From Saccopteryx bilineata (lineage: Eukaryota; Chordata; Mammalia; Chiroptera; Emballonuridae), in the NCBI RefSeq assembly GCF_036850765.1, contig NC_089496.1:101580267-101644266 (forward strand): DNA of 64,000 nt, in the 5' to 3' direction. This document shows positions 24,640 through 37,964 of the stretch, in pieces (position 1 is the stretch's first letter; the number at the start of each line of letters is the position of its first letter). The notes under the pieces were generated by a model. That model saw only the letters and a program-made list of their open reading frames with translations, ran no database searches and had not been told where the DNA came from. A program made the position numbers and the translations under genes.

Positions 24640-24955
24640 TTAAAAATAAATTTTTATTAATTTTAATGAGGTGACATCAATAAATCAGGGTACATATGTT
24701 CAAAGAAAACATCTCCAGGTTATCTTGTCATTCAGTTATGTTGCATACCCATCACCCAAAGTCAGATTGTCCTCTGTCACCTTCTGTCTGGTTTTCTTTG
24801 TGCCCCTCCTCCCCTCCCCCTCCCCCTCCAACCACCACACTCTTGTCCATGTCTCTTAGTCTCGTTTTTATGTCCCACCTATGAATGGAATCATGCAATT
24901 CTTAGTTTTTTCTGATTTACTTATTTCACTCCGTATTCCTTTTGATTGTCTTTAT
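24640..24955 (-). mobile_element. L1 3' UTR fragment, minus strand
   Basis: A/T-rich left end (the poly-A tail on the minus strand), then TTTTAATGAGGTGACATCAAT and a pyrimidine-rich block CCCCTCCTCCCCTCCCCCTC, followed by the AGTCTCGTTTTTATGTCCCAC sequence seen at the end of related L1 copies (compare 52660-52710). Confidence 0.78.
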
Positions 24956-25070
24956 TTTTAATTATTGTTTTTTTTATCAAAATTTTCTACTAGTATAAAA
25001 GTGTATTTTTCTTAAAAATGCCAAGTTATTACTGTGGAATAATATTAACATTAATAAAATACAAGTTAGT

Positions 25071-25459
25071 CCTGGCCAATTGGCTCAGCAGTGGAGTGTC
25101 AAACTGGTGTGTGGAAGTCCTGGGTTCAATTCCAGTCAGGACACATGAAAGAGGCAACCATCTGCATCTCCACTCCTCACCCCTTCTCTTTCTCTCTCTC
25201 CTCTCTCTCTCTCTTTCTATCTTCCCCTCATCCATGGCTCAAGTGGTTTGAGCAAAGTTGAACCCAGGCGGTGAGGATGGCTCCATTGGCTTAGCCTCAG
25301 GCACTGGAATAGCTCAGTTGCCTAGCAACGGAGCAACACCCCAGATGGGCAGAGTATTGCCTGGTGGGGGGCTTTCCAGGTGAGTCCCAGTGGGGGCGCA
25401 TGTGGGAGTCTGTTTCTGCCTCCCTGCCTCGCACTTAAAAATAAATAATTTTAAAAAAT
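25071..25459 (+). mobile_element. Old SINE related to the Rhin-1-like family
   Basis: It starts CCTGGCCAATTGGCTCAGCA, has B-box-like GGGTTCAATTCC, a (TC)n-rich centre and an A-rich tail. The flanks AAATACAAGTTAGT and AAATGCAGGTTAGT are target copies with two differences, which fits an older insertion. Confidence 0.82.
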
Positions 25460-25474
25460 AAAATGCAGGTTAGT

Positions 25475-26225
25475 GATATTGTACTTAGTGCATTTCTTTT
25501 AAGGTGCCTGATTAAAAATATTAACTCATTATTTCTCTCTATACATCCTCAGATACTGACATTGTGGACTCTAGTAGGGTTTCTTATTGTGAAACATTAT
25601 CTCTGACATTTAAAAACCATATATAATTGTTTCAACAATTCTATATAAGGTTCACAGTTTCCTAATCAAAATGAGAAAAATACACTATTCTTAGAAGCTG
25701 GTTTTGTATTCTATCAGTTAATATTAAAAAAAAAACCCTCAAATAAATGTAGACAATTTATTACTTTCAGAATAGTTGTTTGCCTAGCACATGAGCTGAT
25801 ATGAATCAAGCAGTAAATCAGTTTAGCTTCCTTTAGATAATTAGTAATTTGCATATACCTTTGGCTATTCTTTTATCTTTGGGTATTGAATAAGTTGCAT
25901 AAAATTGTTTTCTGTATAGAAAATACTTTGAAATGCAAAATCTAATTAAAATACACTATTAGCTTAGAACAATTGTGTTGCTAAATGATACTATTGAGAC
26001 TATTATGAATATTTGGGGAGTCTGAACTGAGTGTCTGAGGAGCTCAATTATAACCTCTTTGGACAACGATAGGCTATTTTATCAATCAATTGAAACAAGT
26101 GAAACTGCCAAATACTTAGAGAACTGCATTTTTAAATATATACTGTATTTGGAAATAATACTATTGTATGCTACCTATCCTATTTCATGTCAAGATACAC
26201 ATGAAAAGGACAAACTTGTAAGATA
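25475..26225. other. Unique AT-rich sequence
   Basis: No repeat or exon is recognised. The 75-codon frame at 26059-26286 runs into the hAT element and is not a gene. Confidence 0.4.
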
Positions 26226-26233
26226 CACTAAGG

Positions 26234-26925
26234 CAGGGGTCGGGAACCTTTTTGGCTCAGAGAGCCATGAACACCACATATTTTAAAATGTAATTCTGTG
26301 AGAGCCATGCAACGACCTGTGTACATTATGCATTATCCAATAAAAATTTAGTGTTGTCCCAGAAGACAGCTGTGATTGGCTCCCGCCACCCGCAACCATG
26401 AACATGAGCGGTAGGAAATGAATGGATTGTAATACATGAGAATGTTTTATATATGTGTGTGTGTGTGTGTGTGTATTTTTTTTTTTTACAGAGACAGAGA
26501 GTCAGAGAGAGGGATAGACAGAGACAGACAGACAGGAATGGAGAGATGAGAAGCATCAATCACTAGTTTTTCGTAGTGCATTGCAACACCTTAGTTGTTC
26601 ATTTATTACTTTCTCATATGTGCCTTGACCGCGGGCCTTCAGCAGACCAAGTAACCCTTTGCTTGAGCCAGCGACCTTGGGTCCAAGCTGGTGAGCTTCT
26701 GCTCAAACCAGATGAGCCCACGCTCAAGCTGGCGACCTTGGGGTCTCAAACCTGGGTTCTCGGCGTCCCAGTCCAACGCTCTATCCACTCTGCCACCGCC
26801 TGGTCAGGCGAGAATGTTTTATATTTTTAATGTTATTATTTTTTTATTAAAGATTTGTCTGTGAGCCAGATGTAGCCATCAAAAGAGCCACATCTGGCTT
26901 GCGAGCCATAGGTTCCCGACCCCTG
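26234..26925 (+). mobile_element. Non-autonomous hAT element split by a SINE
   Basis: Perfect 15-bp terminal inverted repeats CAGGGGTCGGGAACC and GGTTCCCGACCCCTG, and a perfect 8-bp target duplication CACTAAGG at 26226-26233 and 26926-26933. Without the SINE it is about 320 bp, the same as the uninterrupted copy at 51075-51395. It encodes no transposase, so it would have been moved by a relative. Confidence 0.95.
26453..26809 (-). mobile_element. Family C SINE inside a hAT element
   Basis: The minus strand starts GCCTGACCAGGCGGTGGCAG. The 15-bp target copies GAGAATGTTTTATAT lie at 26438-26452 and 26810-26824. The tail side carries a (TG)n run at about 26454-26473, which probably grew from the A-rich tail. 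Confidence 0.93.
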
Positions 26926-26933
26926 CACTAAGG

Positions 26934-28920
26934 GATGTAGGTAAGGCTGATTGTGAATGCGGGCATCTGTGTAGGGGCTCCGGCACTGGTTCCCGCAGGC
27001 TGCCCCAGAAATGAGGGCATCAACACACTGGTCACAAAATTAATGGCACACTAGTTGGTTAATGGTACCTTAATTGCTGGCAGCTGAAATCCAATTTTGG
27101 TAAATAGTATACCTTGTCTGTCAACTAGGTCATACAAATTGTCAGGAATGTCCTATTTGCTTAACATGCATTGTTTAGCAGCTACCCAATATTGGGTGAA
27201 AAATTATGTTGCATTTCATTTGAAAACTGAAAAGTTCATGGGTTTTAAAAGATTGACTGTAGAATCTTGTAGTGGCTGGAAACTTATGCGGCTAGGTCAT
27301 TATAATATCTTGGATCATGGTTTAATGATCTGACTATTTTACAAATAGAGTTAATGCAGTTTTAGACTGCTATCCCTTTTTGTTCTGTATCACGTGTAGT
27401 AAAATGGACTACTGCGTTTTCATAATTCTTTGGGATGTATTGGGATGATTTTTTCCAGACAAAACATTTCATTTTGTTTCACAGACTAATTCAGAATTAG
27501 GATTTGCTTAATTAAATTTGTTTTTCATTTAATTTTGATAGATCTGTTTTATCAAGAAAATATATGTTAAAAGTCTGTCTCAGGTTATTGTTCAGGGATG
27601 CCACACATGCCAACAACCTATTAAAAGATCAAGAATTAAGGTTCATTTCACTTTGATGTCTTTTTTGACAGCGTTAGTCTATTTTTAATTCAAAAGTATA
27701 ATCAGATTCTCTGATTCAAATTCTATGTTAAGGTATAATTTTAGATTAATTCAGAAACACATTTTCTCCTTATTTTAAGACTTATTTATTTTTTACATTG
27801 TTTAATTATCAAATTATCTGCTCAGTAGTGAACAACTAGAAGGTATATTTTAATAACAGTAAGTTTAATTAGGATGGTGAAAACCAAATAAATTCTTCAG
27901 AAAGAGCTTGCGAGGGGAATAATGCATAATAAGTAACAATCACAATGTCTGCAATTTCGCTTTTGTTTAACCTTTATAAAACCTTTATAGTCCTGCTCTC
28001 CGATGAGTGAAATATTTGATGGCAGCTTGCATATTGTCATCCTTTATCTGGTTGTTACTCTACTTAATATGCCTCATTATTGTGTTTAGAATTACTTTTT
28101 ATGTTTCTTAAGATAAATGTTTGTTGGATTTCAAATGAAGGTGACTTTGATGCTGAAAGCTGGCAGTTAATGATAACAGTGGAATAACTTTTTATGAGTG
28201 TGGATACATAGAATCACGTCTGGACGAGGTTATTGTCATACATAGTAAGTGGCCAGCATGTTTTTGTGCAGTCTATTAAATCTTGCCGGTATGTATTCTT
28301 TCAGCTAGAGGAGAAAGGATATTGTAAGTCTTTTCTTAATATTGAAGTTCACAAGAAAGGGAACAAGTTCTAATGCTTCATCTTCCTTTTATGCCCCCCA
28401 AAATTAATATTGAAATTGAATTTAATAATCCGAATACAGAAGCATTAAACAAAATAAAGCTTATCTATTGAAGATGGGGTGTCTAGTTACTAAAGCTATG
28501 TTCTTGTTTTTTTTTTTAAAGATTTAACTTCCAACAACATTTGGTAGTAATATTTACAATTAGTATTGACCATAAGGAAACATGGATCTTACCTATGGGG
28601 GGTGGATCTTACCGTAAATTTCTTTACTAGAGTTTAGATACTAAATATAAAGCAAATTCTCGGTGTTTGGCTAAACACAGATTTTTATCTTAGCAAGACT
28701 ATAATGTGTTGAATAAAAAGCAAACTAGACTCTTTTGAATAATATTTTAAAATTGATTTCACATTGTACATTTTATCTTAATTAAATTTAACTTTGATAT
28801 ACATAATACCTTTACAAAATTCAGAAATTAGAACAAAATAAAAATTTATAAATTGAGAATTTTCATGTCTAACAAGAACCATGTCCACCCCTTCCCCTCC
28901 CCCACCTCTGGTCCCATACA
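26934..28920. other. Unique AT-rich sequence, no gene seen
   Basis: No transposon is recognised, although this is nearly 2 kb. Homeobox-like AT words (TAATTA, TTAATTAAAT) are frequent, but this is expected from the composition. The frame at 27097-27333 (78 codons) has no visible domain. Confidence 0.4.
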
Positions 28921-28935
28921 GCATTGTTTTTTCTT

Positions 28936-29339
28936 TTTTTTTTTTTTTTCTTTTTTCATTTTTCTGAAGCTGGAAACGGAGAGACAGTCAGACAGACTCC
29001 CGCATGCGCCCGACCGGGATCCACCCGGCACGCCCACCAGGGGCGACGCTCTGCCCACCAGGGGGCGATGCTCTGCCCATCCTGGGCGTCGCCATGTTGC
29101 GACCAGAGCCACTCTAGCGCCTGGGGCAGAGGCCACAGAGCCATCCCCAGCGCCCGGGCCATCTTTGCTCCAATGGAGCCTTGGCTGCGGGAGGGGAAGA
29201 GAGAGACAGAGAGGAAAGCGCGGCGGAGGGGTGGAGAAGCAAATGGGCGCTTCTCCTGTGTGCCCTGGCCGGGAATCGAACCCGGGTCCTCCGCACGCTA
29301 GGCCGACGCTCTACCGCTGAGCCAACCCGGCCAGGGCCT
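28936..29339 (-). mobile_element. Rhin-1-like SINE, duplicated-block subfamily
   Basis: Perfect target copies GCATTGTTTTTTCTT are at 28921-28935 and 29340-29354. The tandem CACCAGGGG block is at about 29034-29079, and the B box GGGTTCGATTCC is intact. The head has one extra base, GGCCGGGTTGGCTC. It is one of the best preserved copies. Confidence 0.94.
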
Positions 29340-29354
29340 GCATTGTTTTTTCTT

Positions 29355-30099
29355 ACGTGTTCTTCCAGGTTTTTTAAAATGCATATATCAACAAATGCAA
29401 ATATAGAATCGTAGTTGCCTAATTTCTTACTCAAAAATATTTACATATTTTCTCAAACCCACAATATCATGCAATGTAATACCCAACATTTTTATGTATC
29501 GCCAGGAAAGAAACAATGCTGGCAATTAAACTGATGACGTTGATTATAGAGTGTATCTTAATGTCAGAAATATTAAAATGTGAAAAATACATTTTAGAAT
29601 GAAGAGATATGGTATTAATCTTCTGATACACATCACTTTTATTATTTAATAATATAATCTCAATATACTTGCATTGCAGATTTTTTTTGACAGGTACATG
29701 GTAATTTATAGTATGATTGTACCTTCCTACAAATGAATAATTTTTTTTCAGTTTTTGAAACTTTGTATCTAGGCTATTTTTTATGTATTGCAGGTATTAT
29801 CACTACAGTATAAATTTCAAATGGGATTGCTGGCTTAATGGTAATCACTATTTTAATTTTTATAGCTTTAACCTGAAAGTAGTTTGTCACTTTATGTTCC
29901 TACCAACTACATGAAGAGTAGTGGTTAAACTTTGTGTTTTTGCCAGTTGATAAGTGAGAAATGGTATTTCAGAATGGTTCTAAATTACACTTCTTAAGTA
30001 AGAGTAAGGTCAGGACTTTACACTTTTTTAAGGGCCTTTTGCTTTTTCCTGCAAACTGTTCATGATCTTAGTCCATTTTTCTGTTTCATTGTTGATTAC
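29355..30099. other. Unique AT-rich sequence
   Basis: No repeat or exon is recognised. Confidence 0.4.
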
Positions 30100-32660
30100 T
30101 TAAAATCATTCAATTATAATTGACATACAGTATTATATTAATTTCAGGTATACAGTATGGTGATTAGATATTTATATATCTTATGAAGTGACCACCCTGA
30201 TAAGTTTATTACTCATCTGACACCTAATGATGACAGTACTATTGTCTATATCCTTATGCTGCACTTCACATTCCCATGGCTATTTTAATAACTGGCAATT
30301 TGCACTTTTTAATTACTTTCAAATTTTCCACCCATTCTCCCACTCCCTTTTATCTGGCAACCCTCAGTTTGAGCTCTATGTGTATGAGTTTGTTTCTGTT
30401 TTGTTTGTTAATTTATCTTATTTTTTAGATTCCACATATAAGTGAAATTATATGGTATTTGTGTTTTTCTGTCTAGCTTATTTCACTTAGCGCCGTATCC
30501 TCTAGGTTCATCCATGTTGTCACAAATGGCAAGATTTTCTTTTTTCTTATGGTCAAGTTGTATCTCCATATATATGTGTGCATATTTGAGTGTGTGTATG
30601 TGTGTTAAGATGTGATATATATATTCATTTTTTATGGACACATTGTTTCTTAGCTATTATAAATAATGCTAAATTAACATAGTGATGCATATATCTTTTC
30701 AAATTAGTGTGTTGATTTTCTTCAGATAACTACCCAGAAGTGGACTTGTGCTGGGTTGTATGGGGGTACTATTTTTAAGTTTCTGAAGAACCTCCATACT
30801 GCTTTCCAGTGACAGCACCAGTTTATTATCCCACCAGCACTGTGGAGGGTTCCCTTTTCTCCACATCCTCACCAGACTTATTTGTTAAGGTTTTTTTTTT
30901 GGTTGTTTTTTTTTTGATACTAGCCATTCTGGCATGTGTGAGGTGGTTTTGATTTGTATTTCCTTGTTGGTTAGTAATATTGAGTATCTTTTCATATGTC
31001 TGTTGGCCGTCTGAATATCCTCTTTGGAGAAATATTCATTCAAATCCTCTACCTATTTTTTAACTGGGTTTTTTTCTTTCTTTTTTTTTTGTGTGTGTTG
31101 AGTTGTATGAGCTCTTTATAAAATTTGGATATTAATCCCTTATTGAATGCATTGTTTGCAAATATCTTCTGCCATTCAGTAGGTTGCCTTTTCATTTTGT
31201 TGATGTTTTCCTTTGCCCTGCAAAGACATTTTTGTTTGATGTAGTCCAATTTGTGTATTTTTTTCTTTTGTTGCCTTTGCCTGAGGAGACATCTACAAGA
31301 CAATATTGGTAAGACTCATGTCAAAGAGTTTACTGCCTATGTTTTCTTCTAGGAATTTTATGGTTTATGGTCTTACATTTAAGTGTTTCATCCATTTTGA
31401 GTTAATTTTTTGTATGGTATAAGAAAGTGATCCAATTTAATTTTTTGCATTTTCTGTCTTTCCAACACCACTTATTGAAGAGTCTGTCCTTACCCCTTTG
31501 CATATGCTTGCATTCTTTGTCAAGATTGATTAACATATAAGTCAGGTGTTATTTCTGGGCTCTTTATTCTATTTTGTTGATTGATATATCTGTTTTTATG
31601 CCGGTACAATACTGTTCTGATAACTCTTGTTTTGCACTATCATTTGAAATCAGGAAGTGTGATACCTAGCACTTTGTTCTTTCTCAAAGTTTCTTTGGCT
31701 TTGGGGCTTTTTGTGGTTCTGTGTAAATTTTGTATTAGTTGTTTGAGTTCTGAGAAGAATGCTATTGATATTTCAAAGGGTATGCATTGAGTCTGTATAT
31801 TGTTCTAGGTAGTAAGTACATTAATGATATTAGTTCTTCCAAACCAAGTGCAAGGTATATCTTACCATATTAATTTCATCTTGTCATCTGAAAATGGTGA
31901 GAGTGTTACTTTTTCTTTTTCAATTTGGACATATTTATTTCTTTTTCTGGTCTGATTGCAATGATGAGGACTTCCAATTCCAGTTGCATAGAAGTGGTGA
32001 TAGTGGGCATCCTCGTCTTCTGGATCTCAGAGAAAAGCTTTCAGGTTTTAGCTTTCATTGTTCAGTATGCTATTAGTTGTGAGTTTGTCGCATATAGCCT
32101 TTATTATGTTGAGGGTTGAGGTATGTCTCTTCTATGCCTATTTTGTTTAGAGTTTTTTTTTTTTTTATCTTAAAAGGATGTTGAATTTTGTCAAGTGATT
32201 TTTCTGCATCTGTTTAGATAATTATATGATTTTAATACTTATTTTATTATTGGATTATGTTACATTGATTGATTTATAGATATTGAACCATTCTTGCATC
32301 CCTAGATAAATCCCACTTGGTCATGGTGTGTAATCTTATTCATGCATTATTGAATGTGGTTTGTTAATTTTTGTTGAGAATTTTTGCATCTATGTTCATT
32401 GAGAATATTGGCCTTTTTTATTTCTATTTTTGGTAGTTTCTTTGCCTGGTATTGTTATCTGGGTAATGTTACTTTGAAGAATGAGTTTAGAAACATTCCT
32501 TCCTCATCAATTTTTTGAAATAGTTTAAGAATAGCTATTAATTTTTCTTTAGCTCTTTGGTAGAACTCACCTGTGAAGGCTTCTGGTCCTGAGCTTTCCT
32601 TTGTTGGGAGTTTTTTATTTTATTACAGCTTCTGTTCAGGTGTTTCTTAATTGATTTCTG
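30100..32660 (-). mobile_element. L1 element, 5'-truncated, minus strand
   Basis: The reverse strand reads as L1 ORF2 from the reverse-transcriptase region to the C-terminus, followed by a 3' UTR. Plus-strand landmarks include TCATCCATGTTGTCACAAAT and CTTTTCATATGTCTGTTGGCC. The best preserved frame is 31049-31303 (minus), which includes TEWQKIFANNAFNKGLISKF, the L1 ORF2 C-terminal region. There are many stops, so the element is dead. It is older than the L1 at 35432. Confidence 0.88.
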
Positions 32661-33115
32661 AATGTATATTTTCAGTGGCCCCAAGAAATCTCCGGCCATT
32701 GCTAGCATAAAGCCAGATAGAGTTTACTCAACTCTGTTCTTGACAGTTTTTCAGGATGCTAGGGCAGAGCTTTCCATCTCTCTCCTGTGTTCATTCATTT
32801 CAGACATAACCTCTTTGTAAGTACTTAGAAGGATATTTAATAAGCATATGTAAATCATTTTTCAATGACTGTGACTTGTGGAAACATTTCGAGATAATAT
32901 TCCAAAAACAATATATAGCACATTAGGTCTGACTCAATATTAAAAAGAATAATTCAGGGTAACTTATAGGAAAACACTTAAAAATAGAATTGTAATAAAC
33001 ATTGCTGCTTATTTCATAGACCTGTTAAACTCATTGTTTTAATGGAAAGTGTTTTAATACTCAATGCCAAGAATTTACAAATTATACTATTTTAAAATAT
33101 CAGTGATTTAGGTAG
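32661..33115. other. Unique AT-rich sequence
   Basis: No repeat or exon is recognised after the 5' break of the L1. Confidence 0.35.
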
Positions 33116-33316
33116 CAGGCATCCCCCAAACTACGGCCCACCGGCTGCATGCGGCCCCCTGAGGCCATTTATCCGCCCCCCCCCCCCCGCCCCGCACTTC
33201 TGGAAGGGGCACCTCTTTCATTGGTGGTCAGTGAGAGGAGCACTGTATGTGGCAGCCCTCCAACGGTCTGAGGAACAGTGAACTGGCCCCCTGTGTAAAA
33301 AGTTTGGGGACCCCTA
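33116..33316. mobile_element. Non-autonomous hAT element, second family
   Basis: The left end ATCCCCCAAACTACGGCCCA and the right end AAGTTTGGGGACCCCT are inverted copies. The interior is GC-rich, with a poly-C run at 33177-33188 and TTTCATTGGTGGTCAGTGAG. The 8-bp flanks match poorly, so the target duplication is eroded or the ends are mutated. This family differs from those at 4011 and 26234. Confidence 0.75.
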
Positions 33317-33404
33317 AATTGTAGAGCATATAATACATATTCATCTTTTTCTACTTAATGTTGAGTTTTAGAAAATGTATATTGCTAATGGGCCATCTAC
33401 TTTC

Positions 33405-33597
33405 TTTTAATTTTTTTTTTTTTTTTAGATTTTATTTATTCATTATAGAGAGGAGAGAGAGAGAGAGAGAGAAGGGGGAGGAGCAGGAAGCATCAACTCC
33501 CATATGTGCCTTGACCAGGCAAGCCCAGGGTTTCGAACCGGCAACCTCAGTGTTTCCAGGTCGACACTTTATCCACTGCGCCACCACAGGTCAGGCA
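33405..33597 (-). mobile_element. tRNA-derived SINE, family B
   Basis: The minus strand starts GCCTGACCTGTGGTGGCGCA and has B-box GGTTCGAAACC. Target copies GGGCCATCTACTTTC are at 33390-33404 and 33599-33613. Confidence 0.92.
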
Positions 33598-33613
33598 AGG
33601 GCCATCTACTTTC

Positions 33614-35430
33614 AAGTCATTTTTTTTACTAAGCCAAACTAAGATCTGAGCAGTTACATGTGTAGTGAAACCTTTAAAACAGGATGCATTGCATTAAAGA
33701 ATGTTTATGTTCATTTGCAGTGAAGCTGAGAATAGTGTCAGAATTTTGCCCTCTAGGATTGAGAAGCAAACTCTGTGTACATTGTTGCATTTATTATTAT
33801 CTGATTGTCTGAAGGTTTAATGCTATTGGCATCTGGAGTGTTTTTCAACATGTTCTGTAATGTCTTTGACTCTCTCTTCATTGTTGATCACATAGCCGTT
33901 TTCTACCTCTGCTAACATTTTTCAAGTGTTAGAAACCTTTTTCGTTTCTGCATGTTAACAACATCTGCTTGCTGCTACTATATATTCTTGTAGGCATCCT
34001 AGATGCAGAATTCCGGCAGACTTGAAACAATTACAGATGATTTCCTAACATTTGTATCACTTTCCATGTAGAGCATTTTTTCAGATGTTAGACCATAAAT
34101 ACCAAGTGTTCAAGAAGTCATGGCTCCATTCCAGCTCCTAGTAGTCTGAGCAGTAGTTATTGTGAGAAACGGCGAACAAAACAAGAAATACAAGGAAAAG
34201 TGCCTATCGCTATGAGTTCTGATAATCAGTACTGGGAAATCAAATATCGGAATAAAATTAGGCCATGGCTTTAACATACATTAAACTATCTTTAAAGATT
34301 ATTAGCATGCTTATAAACTATAGAGCATAAGCTAAATACTGCCATTAATATCAAATAATGGTGTGCAGTGGTTATTAGTTATAGGAAGCTGGAGAAATGT
34401 TTAAATGAACTATTTAAAATCAATTACTCTTTGAACAATAGTCTTGGGCAAAAGGTCCTTATCTTTCTAAAGGGCCACCTGTATCAGTAAGGGGACTGTC
34501 ATATATTCAGTCTTTTATCATTATATCCTTGCTTTGCCATTGGAATCTCATTTGCTTAATAAAGAAAGCACATGAATTGTCATCGGGTCTAAATTTCAGT
34601 GTTTGGCCCCTTGATAGTAATTGTGTTAGAGCTGTAGTACTCACAGAGCTGGCCTTAAATTCTCGTTCTATAAAGACTACTGAAAATGATTTCAAAAACC
34701 AAGTGACATTTCCTAGTCCTCTTTATTATTTGAGTGTTTAGGATATTTCTAGATCATCTATACATACCTGTGGATTTTGGGCAAATAAGTTTTAATAAAC
34801 ATTAACAATTGTCATTAATTTTGATTTTAATTTGGCATGCCATTGTATTGAATTAAATTTCTTTATGTAACACTTTAATTTTTTTCAGACTCTTTTGAAT
34901 CAAAAATGTCAGAGTTGGTATTGATGAGCGATGCAGCTGTTAACCTTCAGGTAGAAAGGTCAGGAGTCCGTGGTCAGTAATAGTCTTATCAGACAACTCC
35001 ATTCGGCAACAGGCCAAACAGCTTTTGCTGCTTTTTATCATTTTCTGTGTGAAACTAAATTATAGTTGACACAGGTTAGTGTTGGTTCTCTGTAAAAAAA
35101 AACAACCAAAAAACAAAACCCTAATATAGCAGTTTACTACTGTAAAATTCACACTATAGAATATACACTAGCAAAATAAATGAATACATTGTTGTTCTAG
35201 TTAAGTTGAAAGTCTTGACTTTACCCACATTAAGAATAAATTTGAATTGTATAGAGTCCATTTGTCAAATGGCTACAATCATTTGGTGCGATAAACAAAA
35301 ATACTTAGAAAGGTTTAAGTGCTTCTTGCAGGTGGAGGACGCAGAGTAATTTCACACTCTGCATGCACATCCTAACAGGCTTGGCGGGTGTATTTTGGCA
35401 TATGAACTGAACAGGCTCTCACCTTCAGAA
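33614..35430. other. Unique AT-rich sequence
   Basis: No repeat or exon is recognised. Overlapping frames at 34507-34741 on both strands have no visible domain. Confidence 0.4.
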
Positions 35431-37562
35431 TTGCCCTGGTTTATTTATTTATTTAATTAATTGTGTTTACATAGATTCTAGGGTCACCCCAAATGCATCC
35501 CCCCTCTCCCCTATTCCCCTCAACATCTCCCTTGCCCCTCTCTCTATGGTACCCTCCCCCCTTCCCTTCAGGTTTATCCCATCCTATCACCCCCTTTCCC
35601 TCTGTCCTCTTTTCCTCTGGTCCCTTTGATCCCTCCTCTGTCTCAATTCCGTTCCTCGGTTCTCATTACTCCTTGGATTCCTCACATGAGTGAGGTGATA
35701 TGATATTTTTCTTTCTCTGCCTGGCTTATTTCTCTCAACATAATAGTTTCCAGGTCCCTCCATATTGTTGCAAAAGGTAATATTTCCTTCTTTTTCATAT
35801 CCCCATAGTATTCCACTGTATATATGTAACACAGCTTTTTAATCCACTCATCCACTGATGGACACTTGGGCTGTGTCCAGATCTTTGCTATTGTGAACAA
35901 TGCTGCCATAAACATGGGGTGCATTTGTTTTTTTCAGTTGGTGATATGGTGTCCTTCGGATATATTCCTGTAAGTGGGATGGCTGGGTCAAAGGGCAGTT
36001 CCATATCTAATGTTTTGAGGAATCTCCATACTATTTTCCACAGTGGCTACACCAGTCTGCATTCCCACCAGCAGTGCAGGAGGGTTCCCCTTTCTCCAAA
36101 TCCTCACCAGCACCTATCGTGTGTTGTTTTGTTAATGTGTACCATTTTGACTGGTGTGAGGTGGTATCTCATTGTAGTTTTAATTTGCATTTCTCTAATG
36201 ATTAGTGATGTTGAACATTTTTTTCATCTGTCTATTGGCCATCTGTATGTCCTCTTTGGAGAAGTGTCTGTTCATTTCTTGTACCCATTTTATAATTGGA
36301 TTGCTTGTCTTCCTAGTGTTGAGTTTTACACGTTCTTTATAAATTTTGGTTATTAATCCCTTATCAGATGTATTGTCAAATATGTTCTCCCATTGTGTGG
36401 TTTGTCTTTTTATCCTGTTCATATTGTCTTTAGCTGTGCAAAAGCTTTTTAGTTTGATCTAGTCCCATTTGTTTATCCTGTCTTTTGTTTCATTTGCCTG
36501 TGGAGATAAATCAGCAAAGATATGTCAGTGAGCTTACTGCCTAAGTTTACTTATAGGATGCTTATGGTTTCACAATTTACATTTAAGTCTTTTATCCATT
36601 TTGAGTTTATTTTTGTGCATGGTGTAAGTTGGTGGTCTAGTTTCATTTTTTTGCAGGTAGCTATCCAGTTTTCCCAACACCATTTGTTGAAGAAACTGTC
36701 TTTACTCCACTGTATGCTCTTATCTCCTTTGTCAAATATCAATTGTCCATAAAGATGTGGATTTATTTCTAGGTTCTATGTTCTGTTCCATTGATCTATG
36801 TGCCTGTTCTTATGCCAGTACCAAGCTGTTTTGAGTAAAATGGGCTTGTAGTATAACTTGATATCAGGAAGTGTGATACCTCCTACTTTATTCTTCTTTT
36901 CCAAGATTCCTGAGGCTATTAGTGTTCTTTTTTGGTTCTATATAAATTTTTGGAATATGTGTTCAAATATCTTTGAAGTATGTCATTGGTATTTTAATTG
37001 GTATTGCATTGAATTTATAAATTGCTTTGGGTAATATAGACATTTTAATTATGTTTATTCTTCCTAACCATGAGCCTGGTATATGCTTCCACTTGTTTGT
37101 GTCTTCCTTGATTTTTTTTATCAATGTTTTATAATTTTCTGAGTACAAGTCTTTAACCTCCTTGGTTAAATTTACTCCTAGGTACTTTATTTTTTTGTTG
37201 TTGCAATAGTGAAGAGGATTGTTTCCTTAATTTCTCTTTATGACAGTTCATTGTTCATGTATAAAAATGCCTCTGATTTCTGTGTATTAATTTTATATCC
37301 TGCCACCTTGCTGAATTCATTTATTAGGTCCAGTAGTTTTTTGACTGAGACTTTAGGGTTTTCTACATACAGTATCATATCATCTGCAAATAATGATAGT
37401 TTTACTTCTTCTTTTCCAATTTGGATGCCTTTTATTTCTTCTTCTTGTCTGATTGCTGTAGCTAGAACTTCCAGTACTATGTTGAATAAGAGTGGTGAAA
37501 GGGGACACCCCTGCCTTATTCCAGATTTTAGGGGAATTGCTTTTAATTTTTGTCCATTAATT

Positions 37563-37964
37563 TTTTTTTTTTTCATTTTTTCATTTTTCTGAAGCTGGAA
37601 ACGGGGAGAGACAGTCAGACAGACTCCCGCATGCGCCCGACCGGGATCCACCCGGCACGCCCACCAGGGGCGACGCTCTGCCCACCAGGGGGCGATGCTC
37701 TGCCCATCCTGGGCGTTGCCATATTGCGACCAGAGCCACTCTAGCGCCTGAGGCAGAGGCCACAGAGCCATCCCCAGCGCCCGGGCCATCTCTGCTCCAA
37801 TGGAGCCTTGGCTGCGGGAGGGGAAGAGAGAGACAGAGAGGAAAGCGCGGCGGAGGGTTGGAGAAGCAAATGGGTGCTTCTCCTGTGTGCCCTGGCCGGG
37901 AATCGAACCCAGGTCCTCCGCACACTAGGCCGACGCTCTACCGCTGAGCCAACTGGCCAGGGCC
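37563..37964 (-). mobile_element. Rhin-1-like SINE in L1 ORF2, same orientation
   Basis: Perfect 14-bp target copies TTTGTCCATTAATT lie at 37549-37562 and 37965-37978. It has the duplicated CACCAGGGG block (about 37659-37706). It interrupts the L1 reverse-transcriptase region shortly upstream, on the minus strand, of the FADD motif. Confidence 0.95.

Noticed and set aside
28846..29434. 155-codon plus-strand frame and its minus-strand shadows
   Set aside because: It lies almost wholly in a SINE with perfect target copies, and the same frame occurs at 9310-9588 and 1777-2328.
36522..36752. Plus-strand frame of 76 codons and 35919-36356 frame of 145 codons
   Set aside because: They are antisense to L1 ORF2, whose C-terminal pieces are recognisable on the minus strand.
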